Source of the DNA: Anodontia alba
Taxonomy: Eukaryota > Mollusca > Bivalvia > Lucinida > Lucinidae
Assembly: GCA_964016985.1 (NCBI GenBank)
Contig: OZ024836.1
Location: 40,172,803-40,236,802 of the forward strand
Direction of reading: 5' to 3'
DNA length: 64,000 bases
Both the position numbers and the translations under genes were made by a program. The notes below the pieces were generated by a model. It saw only the letters and a program-made list of their open reading frames with translations, ran no database searches and was not told the origin of the DNA. Numbering within the stretch: position 1 is the first letter of the stretch; each line of letters opens with the position of its first letter. Shown here piece by piece: positions 20,880 to 31,822 of this stretch.

Positions 20880-21240
20880 CTGCCCTATAATTACCTTGTC
20901 AGTCCGTCTGTCCGTCCTTGGTCAGTTAGCGAAAATGGTCATAGCGCTTAAACCCTTGGGAAATTTTTGATAATTTTAGACGTAATGATTGATCCGGCTA
21001 GATCTAGCCAATATGCTTGCCAAATGCCATTTTGTCTTTGAACAAGAAAATACCGAAGCAAAACATGTAAAAATATGGAAGGTCTTCAACCATATGGGAT
21101 AAATTTTATAATATTTTGTATACCAATTACTGTTTACAAGCTCCAGACAAATGAATTGCCCAGTGACACTTTTGCCGACAAGATCTAGCCAATAGGCTTG
21201 TCAAATGCTAATTTTCACTCTCCGAGGCAACAACTATATA
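20880..21240 (+). repeat. Possible short pearl-like fragment
   Basis: A GTCCGTCTGTCCGTCC microsatellite is followed by two related blocks ~180 bp apart: GATCTAGCCAATATGCTTGC at ~21002 and GATCTAGCCAATAGGCTTGT at ~21182. Microsatellite plus ~180-bp direct repeat is the layout of the pearl-like elements. Ends were not located. Confidence 0.4.
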
Positions 21241-21712
21241 TTGAACACCCCCACCCCAACCCCCCTTAGCACCGGTTTACACAAGATGATCTCCGAGATA
21301 CCTGGATTGGTTCAAAGATCACAATGAAATTAATAATAATTTGTACTTTAATGAAGACTGAGACTTTTCATGGCATTTAACACCAGCTGCGGTGATGTCA
21401 AATAAAACAAAGAAGAGACAAAAAAAGGAAAGTGGTCAACGTCGATTTGTGACCACATCAAGAAACCAACAAGCAGGACCGCAGTAACCCGACCACTGAA
21501 ATTGCATCGCTATTTAGGCGCCGGCCGTCTGGAAGAGATAGAGGAAGCAGCCGTTAGTCGGCCTGAAACCCGATCATTGTCTTGCAATTAGAGAGGGAAA
21601 AAGTTATCATTCAAGACCAAGAATAAATTGGTCATCATATACATTTAAATCCATAAATCGAGTTGAGTTTCCGTATCTGACAAATACTGCATTATCACTG
21701 GTTTACTGTACC
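21241..21712. other. Unassigned DNA
   Basis: It contains a C-rich tract (21246-21266). No ORF is convincing on either strand. Confidence 0.3.
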
Positions 21713-21911
21713 CTTTCACCCCTGAGTTTCTGAAGTGGACTATTCCATCCTTGAGTTTTAACATAAACACTGATGCAAATAGGGTTTCAGTCTCAACTTA
21801 AATAAACAGTATGGCAATGTAGATCCTGATGAGACGGCTCGTTACGAGCCGTCTCATCAGGATCTACACTGTTCAACAGGTATTTGATTTGGTCTGACGG
21901 CTGAAAGGTTT
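21713..21911. mobile_element. Palindromic repeat related to family H (variant tip)
   Basis: The hairpin TGTAGATCCTGATGAGACGG / CCGTCTCATCAGGATCTACA has arms of ~27 bp around CTCGTTACGAG. Outer blocks (CCCCTGAGTTTC.. and ..GGCTGAAAGGTT) are weakly inverted. Confidence 0.6.
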
Positions 21912-22289
21912 AAAACCACATGATGTAAACAGAGAAAATTGCACGTTACATTATCAATAAATAGGCCGAAGGGAAGCAACCGGGTTTGCATTTGAATTTG
22001 CTCTGCAAAACTGATTACTTTTCGTCCCATCTTCGGTATTATTTTCTACCACTGCTGCGCGGCTTACTTTCACTTTTGCTTCAGATAACTATTGAGCCAT
22101 CATACGTTCCATCATACTCTTGTGATTTGTGTACTGCTGTAGTGAGGTAGAAGATCTTACGAGGAATCAACACGAACTTGTAATTTGGAGCAGCTTATGT
22201 ATTAAAGACGAGGTTGTGATCATGTGCAACTAGTATTAGCACCGAGCAGTTGTTTCTGTTGACCGTTTTAAGACGGTTCCTTTGTTATA

Positions 22290-23536
22290 CGAGGGTGAGT
22301 CAATAAGTACCCAGCCTAACTTATTTCCGGTTGAGATCCACCTCTTTTTTTTCGATGTGATTGCTCTCTAGTGTGATGCACTTAGACCAACGGTGTTCAA
22401 GTGCCATCAGCCCAGAACTGAAAAAGTCAGGGTCATTTCCATTGACCATCTCCTCAACTGCAGTCACGACTTCTTTATCAGACCGGAAATGAAGTCCACG
22501 GATATCATTTTTCAAGTTTGGGAATAGGAAGAAGTCGCTAGGAGCTAGGTCAGGCGAATAGGTAGGATGTGGTATTAATTCATACCCGTTTCGCTCTACA
22601 GCATCCATTGTAACTTTGCAAATGTGGACTCTCGCGTTGTCCTGTTGCAGCAAAACACCTTTAGAGAGTTTACCTCGGCGTTTTTCACGGATGGCGGTTA
22701 TCAGCTGGTCTAACAAGTTCGCATAGTACACACCATTTATTGTCCTTCTCTTGGGTAAAACGTCCAGCATAATAACGCCTTTTGCGTCCCAAAATACTGT
22801 AGCCATCATCTTACCAGCAGATGGTTGCGTCTTGAATTTCTTTGGCCTCGGGGACCCAGACCCTACCCTCTGACGACTCTGAGCTTTATTCTCTGGCTCA
22901 TAATAATGAACCCACGTCTCATTTACAGTCACCAGACGCAAAAGAAAATCATCTTTTGACCTAAAACGCTTCAACAAGGAGCTGCATACTGATGCTCTGG
23001 TTGCCATTTGCTCATCGCTAAGGAATTTGGGGACCCAACGGGCTGTTAGCTTGCGCATACCTAAACGATCATGTAAGATTGTTGAAACGCTACCATGTGA
23101 AATGCCTAATGCCTGCGCTATTTCTTCCACCTGAATTCGCCTATCAGAGTCTACCAGATCCCGAACTTTCTTACACATTTCTTCGTCGGTGGCATCCAGT
23201 GGGCGTCCAGACCTGGCTTCATCTTCTAAAGACGTTCTACCGCGTATGAATTCCCCTAAGACCCATAAACATCGGCTAACTCGCCGTGTATTTCCTTGCC
23301 TGTTTTACCTTTTAAATACAAGTACCGAATTAAAGCACTGTACTCAACTTTAGATGAAAAGCATGCCTTTGCATCACTAGCCATGTTTGAGATTCAATAT
23401 CTTATTGAAGAATGAATCGATACGTGTACAATTTTGTACCCATGTATAAAACATATATTGGAACAAAGCATGAAAATCGTGACCGTATCGGTCCATCGGA
23501 AATGGGATAGGCTGGTTACTTATTGACTCACCCTCG
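22290..23536 (-). mobile_element. Mariner-family DNA transposon (nearly intact ends)
   Basis: 28-bp terminal inverted repeats (CGAGGGTGAGTCAATAAGTA, then A/C-CCAGCCT) differ at one position between the two ends. Both ends are flanked by TA (22288-22289 and 23537-23538), the mariner target duplication. At 1247 bp it is slightly shorter than a typical ~1.3-kb mariner, which fits the internal deletion in its transposase gene. Confidence 0.92.
22321..23384 (-). pseudogene. Mariner transposase, inactivated
   Basis: The likely ancestral start is the ATG at 23384 (MASDAKACF). The N-terminal frame runs to ..ADVYGS, hits a stop near 23250, and resumes in another frame at GEFIRGRTSLEDEARSGRP after an apparent deletion of several tens of bases. 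From 23178 the frame is open for 285 codons. It shows an HTH (ISHGSVSTIL), RWVPKFL, VNETWVHYYEPE, LLQQDNARVH and YSPDLAPSDFFLFP. D180 and D215 of this frame are separated by 34 residues, as in DD34D mariners. The first catalytic position (residue 86, codon 22921-22923) is AAT, Asn, where the family has Asp. Both lesions predict a dead enzyme. Confidence 0.9.
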
Positions 23537-23820
23537 TAGTAGTCTTTGTGTCTGGATAATTTCGTTTATTTTCAAATCAATATAAAAGTTACTTAACTAT
23601 TTCTGAGATGTTTGTTCTTTCATGTGTTCTTTGTTCCCAAGGGTAAGCTTTGTAGATTCTATTTTACTCCACTGCAGCTGATGTTAAGTGCCGGGTGGTG
23701 GCCGTAAGTAGTTTCACCATCCTTCATCATAGACCATTTTTTATTCTTGTTTTCTATGATGACAATGAGCCAATTGTATCTTTGAAAATCGAGTTCCTAT
23801 TCAGCCGGTGCTAGGGGCTG
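23537..23820. other. Short unassigned DNA with family V traces
   Basis: GTGTTCTTTGTTCCCAAGGG (~23623) resembles the reverse of the block at 5096 and 51534. Nothing else is recognised. Confidence 0.3.
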
Positions 23821-24098
23821 CATCACGAAAACACGCCTATATAGGTCTGAACCCCCTTAAACTCCACGTTTATACAGTAAAACTGGGGTTTACAGGGGTA
23901 TACATTAATTTCCTTATTTCAGCTCAAAACATAGATTGTGGGTACTCCTTAGAACCGCCTCAGCGAGGCGGTTCTAACGAATACCCACAATCTATGTTTT
24001 GAGCTGAAATATGAAAACTACCAGAATTTTTCATCTGAAAGTTTTTCATTTTTTGATGAAAAATTTCAGTATATTTGAATAGGCATGTTTTCGTAATG
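23821..24098. mobile_element. MITE family D copy 3
   Basis: Begins CATCACGAAAACACGCC and ends GGCATGTTTTCGTAATG. The hairpin GAACCGCCTCAGCGAGGCGG is perfect. It lies in the same orientation as the copy at 13905. Confidence 0.85.
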
Positions 24099-24438
24099 GT
24101 ATGCAGCCCTGCAAACTATAATGCGGTCCTATGAAGAAACTCGGTTAAACTGAACCTATGCTTTTCGCCGTTCTAATTGTTCTTGGTTTCCAAGGGTAGT
24201 CATTATAGATGTTTACTAAAACACAACAATTATTAGAAATTTCATTTGTTCAGATTCAGGCATCTACTCTCCACCTTTTCACCACATTAACAGGAGTGGT
24301 GGGAGGATAGGGTTAGAGTAAGAAATTATGATGCGATGAGTACACAGTAATAATGACCATTAATAGAGTAACTTGATAAAATGCCCTTGATCACGTCGAG
24401 TGCGCGTGTCCATTATCATTTGTTCCCACGAGAAATTA

Positions 24439-24631
24439 GGACCCAATTGTTCAAAACTTCACGAAGTTGTTTGCTAACGTGACGTTAAGATTTCTATCTT
24501 AAAATATGGCTAATATACTGATATTTTTGTAGCAAAAATATTAGTGTATTTGGAAATACCTTAAATGCAACAGTTAACGAGTTTATAATAAGGAACTTGT
24601 TAAGCTAACGATTCTTTGAACAACTAGGCCC
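24439..24631. mobile_element. MITE family F copy 2, different centre
   Basis: Ends GGACCCAATTGTTCAAAAC and TTGAACAACTAGGCCC fit the family. The centre (CTGATATTTTTGTAGCAAAA, then ATATTAGTG) lacks the GTGAGTAGCTTTTGC hairpin, so family F termini occur with two kinds of core. Confidence 0.65.
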
Positions 24632-25051
24632 AGAACTAGTTATTGTGGTAACAATGTGAGCCGTCAGAAAACGGACCTTCGGACATGTTGGAGAAGATTC
24701 TTTCCTTTAAGAATTGCCTCCATTTTTGTAAGTGAGACTGGGGAGAATTTTTACCTGGCTGTGTGCAAAAATAATTCCTGTGTGGCAATCCCTTGCCACT
24801 AGCGAAGGCTGAGATGTCCAATGATATATTTTGGCTACAATATGCCACTGTTCGCCTTGACTTAAACATATAAGTGAAGATACCCAGGAAATGTCACAAT
24901 CAGGAATCACAGCCTTACTGAGGCGTCTATATTCTGACGTTTATAGTTGTACCTTGACGCATGTGTTTAACATGCGTAAGAAAAATAATAGCATTTGCAG
25001 TAAAATGACATCAGCCAACATACAATCGCTTCCAAAATAGGGGCTATTCTA
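24632..25051. other. Unassigned DNA with a family T end
   Basis: AAGTGAAGATACCCAGGAAA and TCACAATCAGGAATCACAGC (24872-24911) are the start of a family T element that is truncated after ~45 bp. The overlapping minus-strand ORFs at 24636-24910 are not credible. Confidence 0.4.
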
Positions 25052-25058
25052 ACACACA

Positions 25059-25123
<65 letters not shown>
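25052..25123. repeat. (CA)n microsatellite
   Basis: About 35 CA units with one CT interruption near the left end. Confidence 0.95.
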
Positions 25124-25125
<2 letters not shown>

Positions 25126-25405
25126 CCCCTGTTAATCCGCTCCTGAATGGGCTCAAAAGCGTTTTCCATTTTCAAAATAACCAAAATAACCGAACGGTCT
25201 CAACGATCCCAAAGGAGATAAAAAATACGACCCGTTTCGCTTTTTATTGACAATTTCATCCTGCAGTACATCACAAATTTATAACGGTTCGATTGTCAAA
25301 ATTTGACAAGTGGTATCGGTTTCAAAGATAACAAAGAACATGGAGATTCCTTTGAACTGACCTTTTTTTTTTTTTTTTTTTGTTGCTGTATCAGGACAAA
25401 TATTT

Positions 25406-25682
25406 CATTACGAAAACACGCCTATTCAAATATACTGAAAATTTTACCACCAAAAAATAAAAATTTTCAGATAAAAAAACCTGATATTTTTTATACTTCT
25501 GCTCAAAACATAGATTGTGGGTACTCGTTAGAACCGCCTCGTCGAGGTGGTTCTAACGAGTACCCACAATCTATGCTTTGAGCAGAAATAAGAAAAATAA
25601 TCCATACCCCTGTAAACCCCAGTTTTACTATATAAAAGTGGGGTTTAAGGGGGTCAAAATTATATAGGTATGTTTTCGTGAT
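25406..25682. mobile_element. MITE family D copy 4 (reference copy)
   Basis: Terminus CATTACGAAAACACGCCTAT and its partner TATAGGTATGTTTTCGTGATG-like end. The hairpin tip CGCCTCGTCGAGGTGG carries one G:T-type mismatch. Confidence 0.88.
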
Positions 25683-26824
25683 GTTGGGCTACGCAATCAT
25701 TGGAAGATTCGATGACGCTCCGCCCAGTGTTGTTCTCAATGCAAAACCACTTTCACCAAACAATTATCTTAATATCATCTTTTCTATGCAATACACCTAA
25801 AACTGCTTGCATGTATTGCAAATTATGAGGAGTAAATATGTCCGCAGACAGCCTGACAAACATTTTCGGGGTCACATTCTTTCGAATATAACGACTAATA
25901 GATTGTTTTGAAGTTCTTCATCTATATACCTAAATTTTGTTTTTGCTGTTTGTCTCCGATCGATATTGACGGGTTTTCTTGACTAAAAAGTCGACATATT
26001 TCGCAACATCGAACTGCATCTTAAATTTCTCTGCCAGTATTTCTGCTTACCGGAATAACACGTTTTTTAGAACGATTGTCGTTCCAGTTTCTTTTTGCCG
26101 TAACATTTATAATTCCCATTTTAGACGATGCTACCCTGAAAACGCCTCGTGGAACAGTTCTCATTTCCGTATTTCCATTGGCTTGAACTATGTTCCTGAT
26201 GATAAATCACGAAAATCATCATCTAAAATCGCCCTCTTTTCATTTCCCTGGCCGACAAACCCGTCTCCGTTTTGATGGCGGTTTTTGGCCTTTTTTTTAC
26301 ATTTTAATTAGATTTGCGAGGGGATAGTGAATAACATACGCAGGCGGTGCCATTGTAAATGGGCTGGGCCATGGACATTTTGTGACGCAGCAAAACGTGA
26401 CCAGCGGCAGGCAATTCAGTTCAACTTGGCGAGATGAAAGAGATATTGAGATGCCGCTTCCGTCTGAAGTTACTCTTTAAAGACAGGTTTACTGTTGCAG
26501 ACGCGTAAAACCAATTCAATCACCAGGCTGCATTTCTGGGAGTTCGTTCACATTAAATTCCAGATAATATAAGTGTTCTTTTGAAAACACATATAAAGCA
26601 AACCTAATAGATTCCTAAATTTTCCAGCTGTTCATAATTTATGTAGCACAGCTAACACGATCAAAGGGTCTTGCTTATATTACAAACGACTAACTAATTT
26701 CTTGCCAGTCTATTGATTTGTAAAATGTGTTTGAGTGAGATAACCGAACCCTTTATATGCTATTTTCTGTTTATTGTTGTTTATGTATATTCTATCTTCT
26801 GCTTTATTCTGGATACACTTGGTA
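25683..26824. other. Unassigned 1.1-kb stretch
   Basis: No repeat family was recognised. The ORF at 25979-26275 (98 codons) and its complement show no domain, signal peptide or repeat. The 26270-26470 part is less AT-rich than its surroundings. A promoter or untranslated exon is possible, but nothing in the sequence proves it. Confidence 0.3.
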
Positions 26825-27030
26825 GGTTTTCTTTATACGGGAGACAATTTTTGTGACTTCCAGTTGCTTCCCTGCGCACCAAGACCCTTCTACAAAGGGT
26901 TCTACGCTGAAAAGAAAGAATTTGTTCCCACAGACAGGAAATTCTTTCCCAATAGAATAAAGCATTATTCAGAAGAAGTGAACTATTTTGAAAAAATTTC
27001 CTCCCGTGAAAGTGTATCACTTCTCCTTAA
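26825..27030. repeat. Family X repeat, copy 5
   Basis: GGGAGACAATTTTTGTGACT, TTCCAGTTGC, ACAAAGGGTTCTACGCTGAA and the reverse half ending in CTCCCGTGAAAGTG. ORFs on both strands are by-products of the palindrome. Confidence 0.6.
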
Positions 27031-27057
27031 GATCGCAGCAATATTCGTGATGTTTAT

Positions 27058-27490
27058 GTCGAGGCCGTACAATATCGTCTATACATCGATGTAGTACTTA
27101 TATTATTAACTCTCCTGGCCCCGAGGTTATAAAGCTTTTTTTCATGCTCAACTCATCTGAGCTAAGTCGAGGCCGTACAATCTCGTCTTTACATCGATGT
27201 AGTACTTATATTATTAACTCTCCTGGCCCCGAGGTTATAAAACATTTTTCATACTCAACTCATCTGAGCATGAAATTTTCTCTGCTAATAAATATGAAAA
27301 TGCCAACAATAGTTGGCATTTTCATATCTATTAGCAGAGAATGTTTCATGCTTAGTTATGTTCAGCAAGAAATGAATGTGGAATTGTTAGCAATTTGAGA
27401 TTTATATGCAGGACAAATTTCATGCTCAGCTGAGTTGAGCATGGAAAACGTTTTATATAATCTCGGGGCCTGATCCCTTAGGACTAACAA
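27058..27490. mobile_element. Palindromic MITE family Y with duplicated left end
   Basis: A ~110-bp left segment (GTCGAGGCCGTACAAT.. to ..CAACTCATCTGAGC) is present twice in tandem, at ~27058-27167 and ~27168-27277, with few differences. Then follows a hairpin TATGAAAATGCCAACAATAG / TTGGCATTTTCATA. Mirrored arms TTTCATGCTCAGCTGAGTTG and ATCTCGGGGCCTGATC complete it. GGCCCCGAGGTTATAAA versus TATATAATCTCGGGGCC marks the inverted ends. Confidence 0.65.
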
Positions 27491-27544
27491 GCTAAGATTT
27501 TAAAAGTAAAGATGAAGATGAACGGATACACGCGGTAGATATTC

Positions 27545-27755
27545 CGCCATTGTTTACCAGAAAGACAACTTTTGTAATTTCCTGTTTGCTTTCCTGTACA
27601 TTAAACCCCGTCCTAAAATGGGACAACTCAATAGGAAAGGCTTTGCAACGGAGTTGCACCCGGGGAGCAAGTTATCTCTGTTTTGAGCATACCCTTTTCA
27701 GAAGACGACAAAAAATATTTTGACAATAGTTGTCTCCCCTGAATATGTATCTGTT
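27545..27755. repeat. Family X repeat, copy 6
   Basis: CAGAAAGACAACTTTTGTAA, TTTCCTGTTTGCTTTCCTG and TTGTCTCCCCTGAATATG match the family in both halves. Confidence 0.6.
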
Positions 27756-27989
27756 CTTGTGTTATATTTAAAGTGCTGCAAGGAATAGGAGTGTTATCCT
27801 ACTTGACTTTAATTGTGCATACTAAACTTGTTCAACTATTAGTATCTGATAGTTGCTCCATATTTCCAGATGCTCTCCATTTGCGGATTATTTTGCAAAG
27901 GAAGGTTACTTGGTCGTCAGTAGACCAATCAGGTGTTAATATTCCATTGACAAAAACATGCATAGGTTCTTGAATTAGATTCAGTCATA

Positions 27990-28235
27990 ATATTAGCCGC
28001 AACGTCAGAAAACGTACCTTCGCATATGCGCCCAGCGAAGATTCTGATCGGCCTGCGCATTCGCGCAGGCTGATCAGAATCGTCAAAGGGGCGCATTTCG
28101 GATAGCCAAGATTGCAAAGTTTCTTAGGCTAACAATGAAGACTCTGATGAGAATGCATGGATGCGAAGGCTGATTTTGAGTCTTCGTTGGGTGCACATGT
28201 TAGAAGGTACGTTTTCGCACATTGCGGCTCATACA
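27990..28235. repeat. Family I repeat, copy 3 (reference copy)
   Basis: AGCCGCAACGTCAGAAAACG, GTACCTTCGCATATGCGCCC and the near-perfect hairpin TGATCGGCCTGCGCATTCGC / GCGCAGGCTGATCA. It ends GTACGTTTTCGCACATTGCG, the reverse of its start. Confidence 0.65.
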
Positions 28236-28406
28236 TTATTGATATTGCTGAAACTTGAAAAACGGTGATAGTCGACAGTTTATACAAGTAGGACACACCT
28301 GTACATCTTTGCAAAACTTTTGTTTGTATGCTTAGAGGTTGTTTACAAAAAGAATTAGTAAAAATGTTCTACGAGTATCTCAAGCATTTTCTTCTTAATA
28401 TCATAA
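28236..28406. other. Unassigned DNA
   Basis: No feature supported. Confidence 0.3.
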
Positions 28407-28780
28407 ACAGTTCAACTTCAATGGCTCGAGCATCATTGTGACCATTGGAATTAGTTCTAAACATGGGTATTTCGAGCCACTGAGGGTCAATCATAATGCC
28501 AGGTCAGGAGGCAAATGATAATAATTTATGGATGTCTTTTTGATCTTCTAAAATATTGGTATGTTGAGTGTATTTATTAGAATTCCCTCGATGAGGTGAT
28601 TCTAATGAGTACACACAGCATACTTCTTCATGCTTAAATAAGACAGTATCCTTAGAATATCCCTAAATGTTTGTTTGTTATCTTGAAGTATCGGACGAAT
28701 TTCCTAGGGACTCAAAAACGAGTTCGAATCGTCCGGGGTAAACGAGCCATCGATGTTCGAGTCATTGAAGTTTTACTGTA
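28407..28780. mobile_element. Pogo-like MITE, family A copy 5
   Basis: Inverted relative to copy 3: the TTCGAGCCACTGAGGGTCAA block comes before the hairpin and the GGGACTCAAAAACGAG block after it. Ends ACAGTTCAACTTCAATGG / TTGAAGTTTTACTGTA. The hairpin tip is GAATTCCCTCGATGAGGTGA, so one arm has accumulated uncompensated changes. Confidence 0.8.
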
Positions 28781-29150
28781 TTTACTGCTAAATCACTTAT
28801 TTTAATAATAAAGTAAATACAAACCCCACTTGTGCAAATGTATGAACATTTGATGACTATCTAATTTATTATTTGCTGGGAGCTAAATTAATGTGTATAC
28901 CTAAAGAAACGAAGCGATGGTAAAGTAATCTTGATGCACGCAAATGCCCTGGAAATTGAACAATCACGAAAGACATCTTTTCCTAGGCACAGATAGAAAA
29001 AGATATATGAAAAAAAAACAATGACAAAACAAAAATGAAAAACCACAATCGCAATTAATGACATACGCACAATGCAGATCTGTAACAGAGGGACAGCCTT
29101 GGAACGCCTTAAGCTTTTAATGCCCGGTGAACTATCTACCTTCTCTGTTC
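28781..29150. other. Unassigned AT-rich DNA
   Basis: No coding frame or repeat match. Confidence 0.3.
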
Positions 29151-29340
29151 CATTACGAAAACATGCCTATTCAAATATACTGAACATTTTACCACCAAAA
29201 ACTGAAAATTTTCAGATAAAAATTCTAATATTTTTTCATATTTCTGCTCAAAATATAGATTGTGGGCACTCGTTAGAACCGCCTAGATATAAAAGTGGAG
29301 TTGAAGGGGGTCAAAATTATCTAGGCATGTTTGCATGATG
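29151..29340. mobile_element. MITE family D copy 5, right hairpin arm deleted
   Basis: Left terminus and arm are complete up to GTTAGAACCGCCT (~29284). The sequence then joins AGATATAAAAGTGGAG of the distal right arm and ends GGCATGTTTGCATGATG. About 90 bp is missing, and one breakpoint is at the hairpin tip. Confidence 0.8.
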
Positions 29341-30102
29341 ACAGGTACATTTTCAGTTTAAGGAGACTGGTTTATTCTTTTTTATTATAATTGATAATAC
29401 ATAAGGTTTGTGTTGCATGGCAAAGAATAAACCCGGATCAGGCGTCACTGACAACACATTTTGTTCAAAATACATCAGACCAAGGTATTGGGAAGACATT
29501 CTCACATTAACAAAAATGTTATCATGACAAAATATAGTAATGAATATGTAAAAATGCACAATGCGCATATGTGCCCAATAGCACTAGCTTAAGTGGAACT
29601 TGTTTCCAAATTAATAGAATAAGCCCAGTGATCCTGAATAGAAATAAAAATACAAGACAAAACAAAACTAAACATTAACAATTACGGGGAGACTTTTTAC
29701 TGCCGCCATACATTTTGGTCCAACTACAACCGACTGCAGAATAGTAGAATATAAGTGAAGGTACTCTGAAAATGATATAATCACAAAGCACAGTTGTGCC
29801 TCGGGAGGGTTGTTGTTCGTAACTGTGGCATTTCCTGGTACACTAAATTTATAAACGCATTCAATAAAATGGTAGCTGGTATACAACCTCAGTAAATGCG
29901 GTTTCAACACACTGTAAATGCGGCAACAATTATGCAAATAATGTAAAGGCCTAAACAACAAATGCGACAAGAAACTTATACAGACCACACTATAAATTGG
30001 GTCGTCAACCAGTTTATCTGTTCTGTAAATGCAACCGACCACAAGTCAGCATTCTATAAACAATTACCCAATGAATTCATTCAATTCATGATACAAGATA
30101 GC
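29341..30102. other. Unassigned stretch with a T-like block
   Basis: AAGTGAAGGTACTCTGAAAA and TCACAAAGCACAGTTGTGCC near 29753-29800 resemble a diverged family T end with a small palindrome. The 124-codon minus-strand ORF (29668-30042) has no domain or signal that I recognise. Confidence 0.35.
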
Positions 30103-30296
30103 TTAACTCTAAATGCTGAATAAATTAAGATGCCACGCCCACTTCTAATTTCTGGATCCGGGTTTTTGATAGAAATTCACATATTAAATGACAAACAGTG
30201 CAGATCCAGATCAGTTGGCTTCTCAGAAATTAACAGATCTGGATCTACACTGTTTGCTAAGACAGGGCATGTCGTGTTTAGCAAGAGAAGGATTAA
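30103..30296 (+). mobile_element. MITE family G copy 3
   Basis: The left block TTAAGATGCCACGCCCACTT and right GAGAAGGATTAA fit. The hairpin TTGGCTTCTCAGAAATTAAC has lost perfect pairing at the tip. Confidence 0.75.
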
Positions 30297-30539
30297 CTTT
30301 CTATGCTCTACAAAATCAGTAGTATGTAACTTTGTATAAATGTTATTTTTCAGAACCACGCGTCTTGTGTTGCTCTATGTATATTTATATGTATAAAATA
30401 TGCTAAAACAGATCAATCGAAAAAATATATACACACTGTCTACAAAGGTATTTTGTGTGCGTCTCGTTTGCATATATAGAATGATTGTCAGAGCACTATG
30501 ACCGAACAGCGCACATTTACATTTCAGGGGACTGAGTGC
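30297..30539. other. Unassigned DNA
   Basis: Nothing supported. Confidence 0.3.
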
Positions 30540-30760
30540 ACCGAGTAGAAATTTTCTGCCATCTTTACAAGGGTGACAACTTTTGTGACTCCGTGTTTGC
30601 ATTTGTACACACCAAGCTTTCTAAATAGAAGCCATCCTACTACACTCAGTTAGTAAGAACTTGTTCTCAAGGGGAGTAATTGTTTCCTATTAGAGTAGAG
30701 TCCTTTTCAGAAGGGAAGCTAAACTATTTTGACAAAATTACCTTCCTGTCTGTGTGACCA
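30540..30760. repeat. Family X repeat, copy 7
   Basis: ACAAGGGTGACAACTTTTGT, ACTTGTTCTCAAGGGGAGTA and TTTCAGAAGGGAAGCTAAAC fit both halves. Confidence 0.6.
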
Positions 30761-31270
30761 GTTCCATAAGAATATAGACTTTTCTTTGCCGATATTTTGA
30801 TTGCCTTGAGGATCCTTCAAGATTACGTCGTCTCCAGTCTTGTATTACCATAAGCCACATTTGCATCTTATAATTACTCAGGGCCACAACAAAGTCTACT
30901 TTATGTAATTTGCATATACCTGAAGCTTAGGTCATAGTACGTCGGCACAGTTCGGTCTTTGCGTTCCATGTACGGCCATCGTCATTTGGTGATTAAATAT
31001 GCAGAATTGAAGTCCTCAGTGCAAACAGTACGGTCGCGATTAGTCTTCGCAAGCGGTTACAATCATTTACTGTTCAAACATAGATACATGTTGTTTTTCC
31101 CATGAGCTGACACCGGTTGATACCGTATTTATTCTTAATATTTTAGGAGCGACTTTGTTATGATGCTGTGTGTGTCTAACACATTATGTAGGAATGATCT
31201 AGGTACACATTCTGAGCGCATGTGATCGCTTTAATCGTAAGACGGATGCAAAGTCAGTTGAAAAAAAAAA
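30761..31270. other. Unassigned DNA ending in poly(A)
   Basis: No gene is seen. An A run at 31259-31271 forms the junction with the S element. Confidence 0.3.
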
Positions 31271-31567
31271 AGCTAAGAGAAAAGTCCAGGGAGTGCCACA
31301 ATTACAAACCGCAGCCCTTCCCAGATACCAAGAGGAAGAGGAAACCGACAAATCTAAACAAGCAAAAATCGAACAAGCGTACGAAAAGCACTAAGATTAG
31401 CTCTCTCTTCCCCAAGTGAGGTAATCGCAATATTAAAAGGCCTGAAAAACACTAGAACAAAATGACACAGGGTAAGACATACAACAAATCGCCTCGTAGA
31501 ATAAACCACAAAGCAACAAAGAGTAAGACTAACACCGGGACCACCGCCTTAGAACGGTCAGTAGTTG
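31271..31567 (+). repeat. S element copy, proximal ~300 bp
   Basis: From AGCTAAGAGAAAAGTCCAGG to CCTTAGAACGGTCAGTAG. Order of landmarks: GTGCCACAATTACAAACCGC, CCAAGAGGAAGAGGAAACCG, GAACAAGCGTACGAAAAGCA, TCGCCTCGTAGAATAAACCA and CACCGGGACCACCGCC. Long frames on both strands are open by composition only. Confidence 0.85.
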
Positions 31568-31599
31568 GCTTCTAGTTGGCTTTTAACTTTTTTTGAGTT

Positions 31600-31822
31600 G
31601 GCTTTTAATTATTTCTCGTTAGTGGTCAAACGTTAACTGTTCTAGTTAGTACAATATCTAATTCACAGGTATTTTTGCTGAAAAAAATGTGAGTAGCTTT
31701 TGCAAAAATGCAAAAGCTTCTCACATGTTTAGCAAAACTATTTGCGTATATGCCATATTTAATGAACGAAGTTTTATCGATACGTTAACTAACGGCATCG
31801 TTAGTTTTGAACAACTGGGCCC
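31600..31822. mobile_element. MITE family F copy 3, left end eroded
   Basis: The hairpin GCTGAAAAAAATGTGAGTAG with tip TTTTGCAAAAATGCAAAAG, and the right end GTTTTGAACAACTGGGCCC. The left terminus was lost or replaced near the S element. Confidence 0.65.

Noticed and set aside
26774..27094. 106-codon ORF with hydrophobic start (MLFMYILSSALFWIHLVGFL)
   Set aside because: The start could mimic a signal peptide, but the rest of the frame lies in a family X palindrome and is open on both strands.
29668..30042. 124-codon minus-strand ORF
   Set aside because: Overlaps a T-like repeat trace and shows no domain; kept only as an unassigned stretch.
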